DNA from: Thermoplasmatota archaeon
GTDB taxonomy: Archaea > Thermoplasmatota > Thermoplasmata > UBA10834
DNA length: 64,000 nt
Assembly: GCA_018818785.1 (NCBI GenBank)
Contig: JAHIRF010000007.1
Span: 23,711 to 87,710, forward strand
Reading direction: 5' to 3'
A program made the position numbers and the translations under genes. Positions within the stretch are counted from its first letter, which is position 1; each line of letters opens with the position of its first letter. A model generated the notes under the pieces. That model ran no database searches, was not told where the DNA came from, and saw nothing but the letters and a program-made list of their open reading frames with translations. Below are positions 1-6,824 of this stretch, piece after piece.

Positions 1-62
1 CAATGACCAACGTCTGCAGGATATGCTCGTATGGTCGGAACGAGAGGCGACTTGCCTGAGTC

Positions 63-560
63 TCAGAGGACCTTCTTGGCGTCCTCTTCGGTCATGCCAG
101 CCGCTTTCAGAAGGTACTTCAGACCCTTCTTCATGATCATAACCCTCGTGTTGTCGTCCATGAACTTCTCCATGACGATGGGTGCTTTGAGAGTATATTC
201 CACGCCGAACTCGGAGAAGTAATATCTCGCGTTGTCTGGGTCCAGCTCCGCGGCCTTGAGATAGGCCGCTTCCGCCTCGTTGAACCTGCCGATCTCGATC
301 AGGAATGCCGCGTACGACGACTGATAGATAGGGTTCTTCGGATCGAGTTCCACGGCCTTCTTGTAGGACTCCATAACATCCTCTGGTGTCAACTTCGGCA
401 CGCCTACCGAGGCCTCCGCCTTGCCGAAGTGCGCATCCGCGCACTTGGGGTCAGCCTTGATGACCTTGTTGAACTTGGATACTGCCTTCTCGAATTCTCC
501 AACCGCCAGCGCTTCCTGCGCGTCCATCAATTCTTTTTCTACGCCAGCCATGTGCGGCAC
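63..560 (-). CDS. TPR-repeat protein
   Basis: This 165-residue soluble protein is built mainly of tetratricopeptide repeats, helical pairs that usually mediate protein-protein contacts. Two clear repeats are visible: one around residues 12-45 with the FEKAVSKFNKVIKADPK pattern, and one around residues 98-130 with FNEAEAAYLKAAELDP. A further pair lies between them. The last 40 residues are helical and charged and do not fit the repeat. No signal peptide or membrane segment is seen. Translation may begin at the first ATG (560) or three codons later (551). A TATA-like stretch on the minus strand at about 602-612 lies 40-50 bases upstream. The partner is unknown; the next gene shares its strand but has its own promoter. 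Confidence 0.85.
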   Translation of the reverse strand: MPHMAGVEKELMDAQEALAVGEFEKAVSKFNKVIKADPKCADAHFGKAEASVGVPKLTPEDVMESYKKAVELDPKNPIYQSSYAAFLIEIGRFNEAEAAYLKAAELDPDNARYYFSEFGVEYTLKAPIVMEKFMDDNTRVMIMKKGLKYLLKAAGMTEEDAKKVL

Positions 561-654
561 CGACCATTCACGCTACTATTGTTCGCTTATGATTTCTTGG
601 GGGTATAAAACATTTGCATCCTGTGACCAGTTTTGAGAAAGAGCGGCGGGGGCA

Positions 655-1284
655 TCATTGGGCCGCCGCCAACAGGTCCGCCTGGTCGTTCAGGGCTTCG
701 AGATCCATGCGCGACACGGCCTGGTATGGCTCCTCCATCCAGTCTACGGAATCATCTATGCCGACGGATATGAGCGGGTACATGTCCGTGAGCGCCTCGA
801 CCGAGTCGGATAGGCTCACGCTCAGGTCGGATGAGATGTTCCTTGTCTGGCTGGTGAGGTCGGTGTAGCACACGTTCAATGTGTCCGCGAGATCATCGAA
901 GGACGTCTTGAGAGCGGCGAATGTGAGCGCGCGCTCGTCATCTGCAGCATATGCGACACCTATGACATGGCAGAGGGATGCTATGCTCTCCGCGGTCGCT
1001 TCAGCATACAGCGAAGCGGACCGTCTCCATCCGTTGTCCAGCGTGTAATCCTTGGTCTCATTGATCTTGTCGGAGAGCCTCGGCATGGAGGATACGATCT
1101 CCTCGACCGATGCGCATTGAGTCTTGAACTTGGAGTTCCTGTAGTCGAGCGCCTGCGTATAGAAGAACACCATCAATATGGAGAGCATGACGATGGCCAC
1201 GACCGCGATCCCGAGCACCACGTACCTTCTCTTGACCCTCTTTGTCCCTGCCTGCATTTCCGGTTGTCCCATTGACCCACGCAT
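655..1284 (-). CDS. Hypothetical membrane-anchored extracytoplasmic protein
   Basis: I do not recognise a family. The 209-residue product has a basic start (KRVKRR), one strong hydrophobic helix at about residues 21-43, and then a mostly helical, acidic domain of about 165 residues that should lie outside the membrane. The helical part is rich in Ser, Asp and Leu, with heptad-like spacing that suggests an antiparallel bundle like that of bacterial sensor ectodomains, but no signalling domain follows. A TATA-like element on the minus strand at about 1309-1317 would place transcription almost at the start codon, suggesting a leaderless message. No catalytic motif is visible. Confidence 0.75.
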   Translation of the reverse strand: MRGSMGQPEMQAGTKRVKRRYVVLGIAVVAIVMLSILMVFFYTQALDYRNSKFKTQCASVEEIVSSMPRLSDKINETKDYTLDNGWRRSASLYAEATAESIASLCHVIGVAYAADDERALTFAALKTSFDDLADTLNVCYTDLTSQTRNISSDLSVSLSDSVEALTDMYPLISVGIDDSVDWMEEPYQAVSRMDLEALNDQADLLAAAQ

Positions 1285-1391
1285 CCTATGGCGAGTATCT
1301 GATTCCCATCTATTTAGTCGGGACGGATGCGCAATCCTTTTATGGCCAGCCTATGTTCTCGAACTCAGTCAGGCTATGAAGGGGTAGTGAC

Positions 1392-1763
1392 ATGTTTCCA
1401 GGCGGCAGGGTGAACCCCAAGCAGATGAAGGCGATGATGAAGCGCATGGGGATCGCCCAAGAGGAGATCTCCGATGTTCAGGAGATAATCATCAGGACTA
1501 AGACCAAGGAGCTCGTGTTCACGGACGCCGCGGTCACCGCAATGACAGTCCAGGGACAGAAGACATACCAGATAGTGGGCGAGCCCAAGGAGCGGCCAAG
1601 GACGACGGACGCTTCAGCTGCTGAAGAGAAGGGTGTGCCCGAAGAGGATGTGCAGCTGGTGATGGGACAGACTGGATGCACGGCTGCCGAGGCGAGGAAG
1701 GCTCTCGAGGCATGCGATGGTGCACCTGCGGAAGCCATTCTTAAGGTAATGTCCGCGCGCTGA
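1392..1763 (+). CDS. nac: Nascent polypeptide-associated complex protein (archaeal alpha-NAC)
   Basis: Archaeal NAC is a homodimeric chaperone that binds ribosomes and meets nascent chains as they leave the exit tunnel. This 123-residue protein has the two expected parts. The first is a NAC beta-barrel domain (about residues 30-68), preceded by the PKQMKAMMKRMGI helix typical of archaeal members. The second is a C-terminal UBA three-helix domain (about residues 83-121) containing VMGQTGCTAAEARKALE. Length fits the family. The start is preceded by a GGTAG/GTGA-like Shine-Dalgarno sequence, and a T-rich TATA-like element lies near 1335-1345. It reads in the same direction as the ABC transporter genes that follow after 47 bases. 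Confidence 0.95.
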   Translation: MFPGGRVNPKQMKAMMKRMGIAQEEISDVQEIIIRTKTKELVFTDAAVTAMTVQGQKTYQIVGEPKERPRTTDASAAEEKGVPEEDVQLVMGQTGCTAAEARKALEACDGAPAEAILKVMSAR

Positions 1764-1810
1764 TCAGTCGGATCGAACGGAACCGGCCGGACGTCGGTGC
1801 TGGAGGACGG

Positions 1811-2737
1811 ATGATCGAGACCATAGGGCTTGGAAGGGATTTCGATGGTAAGGTCGCCGTTCAGGACCTGAACCTCAGGATAGATGAGGGAGAGGTCTTC
1901 GGTCTGCTGGGACCCAACGGTGCGGGCAAGACCACGACCGTGCGCATGCTATCATGTCTGATCGGCCAGACGAGCGGTACCGCGTTCGTCGGCGGATACG
2001 AGATAGGAAAAGGTAAGGATTCTGAGAAGATCAGGAGCATGGTAGGTGTGCTCCCCGAATCACCTGGCTTGTACGAGGTCTTGAGCGCCTATAAGAACCT
2101 CGATTTCTACGCCCAGCTGTACGGCGTGCCCAGGGACAAGAGGGAGCGGAGGATAGAGGAACTCCTGAGGATGCTGGACCTCTGGGATAGGAAGAACGAG
2201 CCCGTGGCGACCTACTCCAAGGGGATGAAGCAGAAGATCGCGATAGCTAGGGCGTTCGTGCACGATCCCGAGATAGTCTTCCTGGACGAGCCCACTGCAG
2301 GACTGGATCCTCAGGCATCGTTGACCGTGAGGGAGTTCATATTGACGCTCAAGCGAGAAGGCCGAACGGTCTTCATCAACAGCCATCATCTGGACGAGGT
2401 CGAGAGATTATGCGACAGGATCGCGGTGATGAGGGCGACCGCGCTCGCGATAGGCTCACCGAGGGATCTCGCGGCGGACTACTGGGGCAGGACCACCGTG
2501 ATAGAGCTGTCCGAACCGATCGATGCGATGGTCGATGTCATCAGAAGGCTCCCTTTCGCCAGCAACGTCAGGTTGGAGAACGGCAAGATACTGGTGGACT
2601 TGGACGACCCGGATCTGAGGAACCCTGAGATCGTGTCGGCGCTCGTGGCAGCCGGGGCGAGGGTGGAATATGTCTCCGAGTTCAGGCGTTCGCTCGAGGA
2701 TGTTTACCTCAAGCTGGTGGGGGGCGAGGAAAGGTGA
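1811..2737 (+). CDS. ABC transporter ATP-binding protein (ABC-2 exporter type)
   Basis: This is the nucleotide-binding subunit of an ABC-2 type exporter, which powers efflux or surface assembly by ATP hydrolysis at the inner membrane face. The 308 residues show Walker A GPNGAGKTT (34-42), an ABC signature of the variant form YSKGMKQ (about 135), Walker B VFLDEP followed by a D-loop (about 158-168), and an H-loop in NSHHLDE. The roughly 90-residue C-terminal extension is typical of the DrrA/NatA/CcmA-like group. A GGAGG sequence lies six bases before the ATG. It overlaps the permease gene by four bases (GTGA), indicating coupled translation. The substrate cannot be told. Confidence 0.93.
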   Translation: MIETIGLGRDFDGKVAVQDLNLRIDEGEVFGLLGPNGAGKTTTVRMLSCLIGQTSGTAFVGGYEIGKGKDSEKIRSMVGVLPESPGLYEVLSAYKNLDFYAQLYGVPRDKRERRIEELLRMLDLWDRKNEPVATYSKGMKQKIAIARAFVHDPEIVFLDEPTAGLDPQASLTVREFILTLKREGRTVFINSHHLDEVERLCDRIAVMRATALAIGSPRDLAADYWGRTTVIELSEPIDAMVDVIRRLPFASNVRLENGKILVDLDDPDLRNPEIVSALVAAGARVEYVSEFRRSLEDVYLKLVGGEER

Positions 2738-3762
2738 GACTGGACAGGGCCATCATAGTCGCCAAGAAGGACCTCGCAGAGTTCAGGAAGAACAGGTTCA
2801 TATTCGCATCCATCATGATAATGCCGATCATAATATCGCTCGTGCTTCCAGCTATCTACGTCGCACCCCTGAGGATGCTCGCCGAGGAGCGCATCGACCC
2901 GCTCGATCTGCAGTTCGATATACAGTTCACTTTCGAGAACGTCCGGATATCGAACGCGACCCTGTTCGACGCCCAGATGGATAATGTGACGATAGAGAAC
3001 TGCATCATCCAGGAATCGATCATAAGGAACTCGATCGTCCGCGACTCCATAATCAACGGGTCAGAGATCGATGGTTGCATGCTGCACGACAGCATAATCA
3101 CCGGCTCCAACATCGTGGACGTGCTGATCGATGATGGCAACTTCGTCACCGGTTCCAGCAGGGAAGGCGGGGACGACGAGCTGGAGAGTCTGAAGGACAT
3201 ATTGTTCAACATGATCCTGTTGCTCCTGATCATAATCCCCGTCATGATACCCACAGTGACCGCGTCCTACAGCTTCGTCGGCGAGAAGACCAACAGGAGC
3301 CTAGAACCTCTTCTGGCCACGCCTGCCAGTGACCTCGAGCTGCTTATGGGGAAGGCGGGAGCCATCTTCGTGTTGAGCATGGTCGCGACCTGGGTCTCGT
3401 TCGTACTATGCGTGGCATCGATCAACTTCTTGACCGAACCGTTTCTCGGATACTATCCGCTCCCGAACCTCTACTGGGTGCTCGTGGTGCTCCTGCTCGC
3501 GCCAGGCATGTGTCTGATGAGCATATTCACGAATGTGCTGATCTCGTCCAAGGTGAACGATGTGAGGGTGTCGCAGCAGATAGGTGGTGTGCTTGTCCTG
3601 CCGGTGCTTGGATTCTTCGTGCTCAGCATGGCGGGGGTGGTCAGCGCAGGTATACTGCCTCTGCTCCTGTTCAGCTGCGTGGTGTTCGCTGCAGATGCCG
3701 GGATCCTCTTGCTGAGCGTGAGGGTGTTCAGACGAGAAGAGATATTGGTGCGCTGGAAGTGA
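2734..3762 (+). CDS. ABC-2 type permease with extracellular pentapeptide-repeat block
   Basis: This membrane subunit (342 residues, GTG start) is the partner of the preceding ATPase. One membrane helix (about 25-45) is followed by a large outer loop (about 46-155), then five hydrophobic segments between about 160 and 330. The loop region at about residues 72-138 (DNA about 2947-3150) is a run of about a dozen five-residue units, for example NCIIQ, ESIIR, NSIVR, DSIIN, GSEID, GCMLH, DSIIT and GSNIV, each with a hydrophobic centre. That is the signature of a right-handed quadrilateral beta-helix. The transmembrane part resembles the NatB/ABC2_membrane_3 group. The inserted helix is unusual for an exporter and may contact the substrate or an envelope partner. 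Confidence 0.88.
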   Translation: MRLDRAIIVAKKDLAEFRKNRFIFASIMIMPIIISLVLPAIYVAPLRMLAEERIDPLDLQFDIQFTFENVRISNATLFDAQMDNVTIENCIIQESIIRNSIVRDSIINGSEIDGCMLHDSIITGSNIVDVLIDDGNFVTGSSREGGDDELESLKDILFNMILLLLIIIPVMIPTVTASYSFVGEKTNRSLEPLLATPASDLELLMGKAGAIFVLSMVATWVSFVLCVASINFLTEPFLGYYPLPNLYWVLVVLLLAPGMCLMSIFTNVLISSKVNDVRVSQQIGGVLVLPVLGFFVLSMAGVVSAGILPLLLFSCVVFAADAGILLLSVRVFRREEILVRWK

Positions 3763-3800
3763 GACTTGCGAAAGATTAAAGCGACCCTGAATGTTCACGG

Positions 3801-4013
3801 TTGGACGATGGATCGGATACTATGAAACTGTGCGATATGAAGGCCAACTGCAGGAAGTGCGGCAAGGAGCTGAAGGGAGACACCAAGGATGAGGACTTCA
3901 TCACATTCTATTGCATGAAATGCGGCATATACACGAGCAAGCCAGTCGAGGACTATCAGGACCAGCCCGAGTCTGCGACGATGGCTGCCCCTCCGCTCGA
4001 AAAGTGCGATTAG
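3801..4013 (+). CDS. Small zinc-ribbon protein
   Basis: This is a 70-residue protein with two knuckles, CRKCG and CMKCG, spaced about 20 residues apart, which should bind one zinc ion as a zinc ribbon. The rest is acidic and probably unstructured. No catalytic or membrane features are present. Translation may start at 3801 or at the in-frame ATG at 3822. It lies 38 bases after the ABC permease and could be cotranscribed with it. The function is unknown; such proteins may be nucleic-acid or protein adaptors. Confidence 0.7.
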   Translation: MDDGSDTMKLCDMKANCRKCGKELKGDTKDEDFITFYCMKCGIYTSKPVEDYQDQPESATMAAPPLEKCD

Positions 4014-4060
4014 AACAATGCCAGCGCATGTAACGCCAGGTCCAAGTGCACCCGCCAACG

Positions 4061-4070
4061 CTTAAATACG
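4061..4070 (+). promoter_or_regulatory. TATA-like promoter element upstream of tRNA-Asp
   Basis: The stretch CTTAAATACG matches an archaeal TATA box and is the only clear one between the zinc-ribbon gene and the tRNA. It lies about 63 bases before the mature tRNA 5' end, which would leave a 5' leader of about 35 bases for RNase P to remove. Confidence 0.5.
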
Positions 4071-4132
4071 CCATTCGCTTTTGCCTCAAGACGCCGCTTT
4101 GAAAAACGCTGTCCCAGAACAGTTATCCAAAT

Positions 4133-4208
4133 GCCCCGGTGGTGTAGCGGCCTATCATCCGAGCCTGTCGAGCTCGGGACTCGGGTCCGAATCCCGACCG
4201 GGGCGCCA
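4133..4208 (+). tRNA. tRNA-Asp (anticodon GTC), CCA encoded
   Basis: This is a 76-base tRNA. The acceptor stem pairs GCCCCGG (4133-4139) with CCGGGGC, followed by discriminator G and an encoded CCA (4206-4208). The anticodon stem CGAGC/GCTCG carries the loop CTGTCGA with anticodon GTC after T33. The T arm pairs TCGGG with CCCGA around the loop TCCGAAT. The D arm GTGTAG...ATCAT resembles that of other archaeal tRNA-Asp genes. No intron is present. Confidence 0.96.
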
Positions 4209-4224
4209 TACCCTTCTCCACCGT

Positions 4225-4791
4225 TCACATCTTCTTGAACTCGAGCTGATAGAACACCTGCTCGCCAAACTCGGCCAAGAGGCTGAACCATTTCCTCGCC
4301 CTCCGCTCGACCTCGGCCGGTGCCTTGCGCTCACTAACTGGAGGTCCGAAGGGTGTCTCCCATTTCTGGAAATCCACGACCGTCAGGCATCCGCCTGGCT
4401 TGAGCACGCGGGCGCACTCCTCGAGCATCAGGGTTGGCAGGTTGACTTCGTGGTAGATGAACGCGAGCAGGACGTGATCGAAGGACTCGGCCATCAAAGG
4501 TATCGCGAGAACGTCCCCTTGCAGGGCATGGATGTTCTTTCGCTTCCTCGACACCGCCCGCTCCTGAAGCACATCCAGCATCCTGGTCTCCACATCGAGG
4601 GCGACGACTTCACGCACTGACTCGGACAAGGGCACTGAGAAATACCCGACGCCAGCGCCTATGTCGAGCACAGACCAGCTGGGATCCAAGCCCATCCGCT
4701 CCATGATCTCGAGCGGCGGGATAGCCTTCCTGCGCTCTGTCCCCTCGAGCCTCTCGACGAAATCACCAGTGGCCTCGAATTTGCGCGCCAT
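4225..4791 (-). CDS. Class I SAM-dependent methyltransferase
   Basis: This is a 188-residue UbiE/Methyltransf_11-type enzyme that transfers a methyl group from S-adenosylmethionine to an unidentified acceptor. Motif I is VLDIGAGVGYFSVPL (about 41-55), with an acidic residue ending the next strand (VVALDVE, about 64-70) and motif post-I/II at GDVLAIPL. The post-motif RVLKPGGCLTVVDF (about 133-146) is typical. There are no extra domains. It ends 17 bases from the 3' end of the tRNA-Asp gene, reading toward it, and lies 42 bases downstream of the ornithine cyclodeaminase-like gene, so the two may be cotranscribed. The substrate cannot be inferred. Confidence 0.9.
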   Translation of the reverse strand: MARKFEATGDFVERLEGTERRKAIPPLEIMERMGLDPSWSVLDIGAGVGYFSVPLSESVREVVALDVETRMLDVLQERAVSRKRKNIHALQGDVLAIPLMAESFDHVLLAFIYHEVNLPTLMLEECARVLKPGGCLTVVDFQKWETPFGPPVSERKAPAEVERRARKWFSLLAEFGEQVFYQLEFKKM

Positions 4792-4833
4792 CGATCAAAC
4801 CTCCGATAAACCAGTTCGCGGAATCGTATAGAG

Positions 4834-5808
4834 TCATAGGGGCAGGTATGTGCCGATCCCTTTGCTCTTCGCCATCTCGAGAACCCTGATAGCCGTGGCC
4901 ATGTCCTCGATTGCCACGCCAAGGTTCATTGATATTATGCGTTCATCATCCGTTTCCCTCGCGCTCTTGGCGCCCGACACGATCTCTCCGAGGTCCGCGT
5001 GGACGGAGGGTATGCCCCCGAAGTAGCCCACGGTCTGGTAGTATGCCAGCTGTCCCCTATCGTCGGTGCAGAACTTGTCGCATGAGCGCATCGCCTCGCC
5101 CTTCCAGTAGGAATCGAAATCCAATGGACACGCGAACGCACCCTTCGAGAACCAGGACGATTCTATCACGGGCGTGGGATGCTTCAATATCGGACCAGCG
5201 GTGACGACTATGTCGGACCCTTGGACCGCATCTCGGGGCGTAGAGACGGCTATCACATCCAATCCGTAAGCGGCCTTCATATCGGCGACATATCTTGTCA
5301 AGACACCCTCATCGACGTCGTACGCCTTGACGGTCTCGAGGCCGTCGAATACCACCATCATCGCTTCCATGTTGGTCCTGCCCTGGACTCCACAGCCGAG
5401 CACCCCGAACGACCTGGAGTCGTCCCTTGCAAGGTACTTCGCCGCGACAGCGCTGGCCGCACCCGTCCGCTTAGCCGTTATCCATGAGGCGTCCATGACC
5501 GAGGTCGGTATGCCGGTCTCGGGGTCGTTGAGTATCAGAAGACCGGATATGTATGGCAGCCCGCGCTTGTGGTTCTCCGGGAAACCGCTGACCCATTTCA
5601 TGCCTGCAGAGCGCATCGCGGGGACATATGCGGGCATCGCGTGGATGAAGGCATCCTGCATCGGATGTATCCCTGGCTTAGGAGGCATCTCGACCCTGCC
5701 CGCACCCTTCTCATGGAAGACCTGTTCGACCGCGTCCACGATCGCATCCATCGGAAGGGACACACGCGCGACATCACCTGCTGAGAGATACAACACCTCT
5801 TGGGTCAT
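4834..5808 (-). CDS. Ornithine cyclodeaminase / mu-crystallin family enzyme (possible alanine dehydrogenase)
   Basis: This is an NAD(P)-dependent enzyme of the OCD/mu-crystallin family; known members are ornithine cyclodeaminase and archaeal L-alanine dehydrogenase. The 324 residues contain the family lysine region MKWVSGFPENH (about 71-81), the Rossmann dinucleotide loop FGVLGCGVQGRTNMEAM (about 133-149), and a C-terminal motif NLGVAIEDMATAIRV. The sequence does not by itself separate ornithine cyclodeaminase from alanine dehydrogenase or another imine reductase. A minus-strand TATA box at about 5833-5842 lies 25 bases before the ATG, suggesting a leaderless transcript. The methyltransferase follows downstream. 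Confidence 0.88.
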   Translation of the reverse strand: MTQEVLYLSAGDVARVSLPMDAIVDAVEQVFHEKGAGRVEMPPKPGIHPMQDAFIHAMPAYVPAMRSAGMKWVSGFPENHKRGLPYISGLLILNDPETGIPTSVMDASWITAKRTGAASAVAAKYLARDDSRSFGVLGCGVQGRTNMEAMMVVFDGLETVKAYDVDEGVLTRYVADMKAAYGLDVIAVSTPRDAVQGSDIVVTAGPILKHPTPVIESSWFSKGAFACPLDFDSYWKGEAMRSCDKFCTDDRGQLAYYQTVGYFGGIPSVHADLGEIVSGAKSARETDDERIISMNLGVAIEDMATAIRVLEMAKSKGIGTYLPL

Positions 5809-5930
5809 GGCATGACCAAGATGGCAGTGATTGTATTTTTAATCCTATGACGTTCGATGTGTTCTGGAAAAGCATATTATCGTGGCGAAGGCAATCTGGC
5901 AGTGAAGGGATAGCCCTTTGGAGTGGTTCG

Positions 5931-6182
5931 ATGACGGAGAGGATCAAGATCTATGCCCTGAGCACCTGCCCATACTGCAAGAGGACGAAGAGGTTCCTGG
6001 ACGAGCACGGAGTCGAATATGACTTAGTGGATGTGGACCTGGCCGACGACGAGAAGCAGGATGCGCTGCTGCAGGAGATCGATGAACTCACGGGTCGACG
6101 TTCTTTCCCCGTCGTCATCATCGGGTCCGATGTCATCGTTGGGCACGACGAGGAACGGCTCAGGAAGGCTTTGAAGCTATGA
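5931..6182 (+). CDS. Glutaredoxin-like protein
   Basis: This is a small thiol-disulfide protein (83 residues) of the glutaredoxin fold. The active site is CPYC near the end of the first strand (STCPYCKRTKRFLDEHG), followed by the cis-proline region RSFPVVII and the GHDEERL helix start that would bind glutathione or a partner. I chose the ATG at 5931 because the fold starts a few residues later. It overlaps the next gene by four bases (ATGA). The neighbour resembles the catalytic subunit of ferredoxin:thioredoxin reductase, so this protein is the obvious candidate for its electron acceptor. Confidence 0.92.
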   Translation: MTERIKIYALSTCPYCKRTKRFLDEHGVEYDLVDVDLADDEKQDALLQEIDELTGRRSFPVVIIGSDVIVGHDEERLRKALKL

Positions 6183-6592
6183 CCGCGGAGCAGCCTGCGA
6201 GGGTGTATTGTCCAGTATGCCAGGCGAGGTTCATACCAGGGAGCGATTCAGGCGAAGGCGACACGGCCACGTGTCCGATATGTGGCCAGCGACTTGTGCT
6301 CAGGGAGTCAACGGATGGATTGATCGGCGAGAGAGTCGATGCGCACTCTGAGAATGAGATCAGGAGCAGGGCCGAGAACTTCGCCAGATTCAGGGATTAC
6401 GAATTCTCCGACGTGAAAGAGGAGATCATAGAGGGGCTTGTGGGAAAACAGAGGTTGTTCGGGGATTTCTACTGTCCGTGCAGGATGCTCCACACACCAG
6501 AATACCAATGCCCCTGCAAGCCGACAAGGGGAGGGGATGTGGAGCGGGACGGACGGTGCTACTGCGGGTTCTTCTGGAAGAAGAAGCACTAG
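6179..6592 (+). CDS. Ferredoxin:thioredoxin reductase catalytic-subunit-like protein with N-terminal zinc ribbon
   Basis: FTR uses a 4Fe-4S cluster next to a redox disulfide to pass electrons from ferredoxin to thioredoxin-type proteins. The C-terminal half of this 137-residue protein has the family pattern CPC (about 100), CPC (about 112) and CxC (about 128), ending CGFFWKK. The spacings are 9 and 13 residues, against the 16 and 8 of the cyanobacterial enzyme, and the last motif is CYC where the classical enzyme has CHC. The N-terminal 35 residues add a CPVC...CPIC zinc ribbon or rubredoxin-like knuckle. It is translationally coupled to the glutaredoxin gene, and its 3' end overlaps the convergent ferredoxin gene by four bases. 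Confidence 0.85.
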   Translation: MTAEQPARVYCPVCQARFIPGSDSGEGDTATCPICGQRLVLRESTDGLIGERVDAHSENEIRSRAENFARFRDYEFSDVKEEIIEGLVGKQRLFGDFYCPCRMLHTPEYQCPCKPTRGGDVERDGRCYCGFFWKKKH

Positions 6593-6780
6593 CCCTCGGC
6601 GATAGCTCCGTGAGGGCATGAAGTCAGACAGGTCCCGCAGCCAGTGCACTTCTCAGCGTCGAAGGCTGGTCTGAATGTCTTCCGGTCAATGTACATCGCA
6701 CCGGTGGGGCATGTTCTCGTCACCGGGCAGAAGGGGTTGTTGTCGCATATCTTCGGATTGAAACTCACTGGCATTCTCAT
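6589..6780 (-). CDS. 4Fe-4S ferredoxin
   Basis: This is a 63-residue electron carrier. One classical cluster motif is complete near the C-terminus: CTGCGTCLTSCP. The N-terminal half contains CDNNPFCPVTRTCPTGA, an altered second motif with enough cysteines for another cluster. Similar short ferredoxins donate to FTR and other oxidoreductases. It converges with the FTR-like gene (four-base overlap), so it is not in that transcript, but proximity makes a functional link plausible. Translation may start at 6780 or at the ATG two codons later. Confidence 0.85.
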   Translation of the reverse strand: MRMPVSFNPKICDNNPFCPVTRTCPTGAMYIDRKTFRPAFDAEKCTGCGTCLTSCPHGAIAEG

Positions 6781-6824
6781 CGACCGATGCTATATCGCAG
6801 CTAGTAGATAAGGGTTGTGCACCA

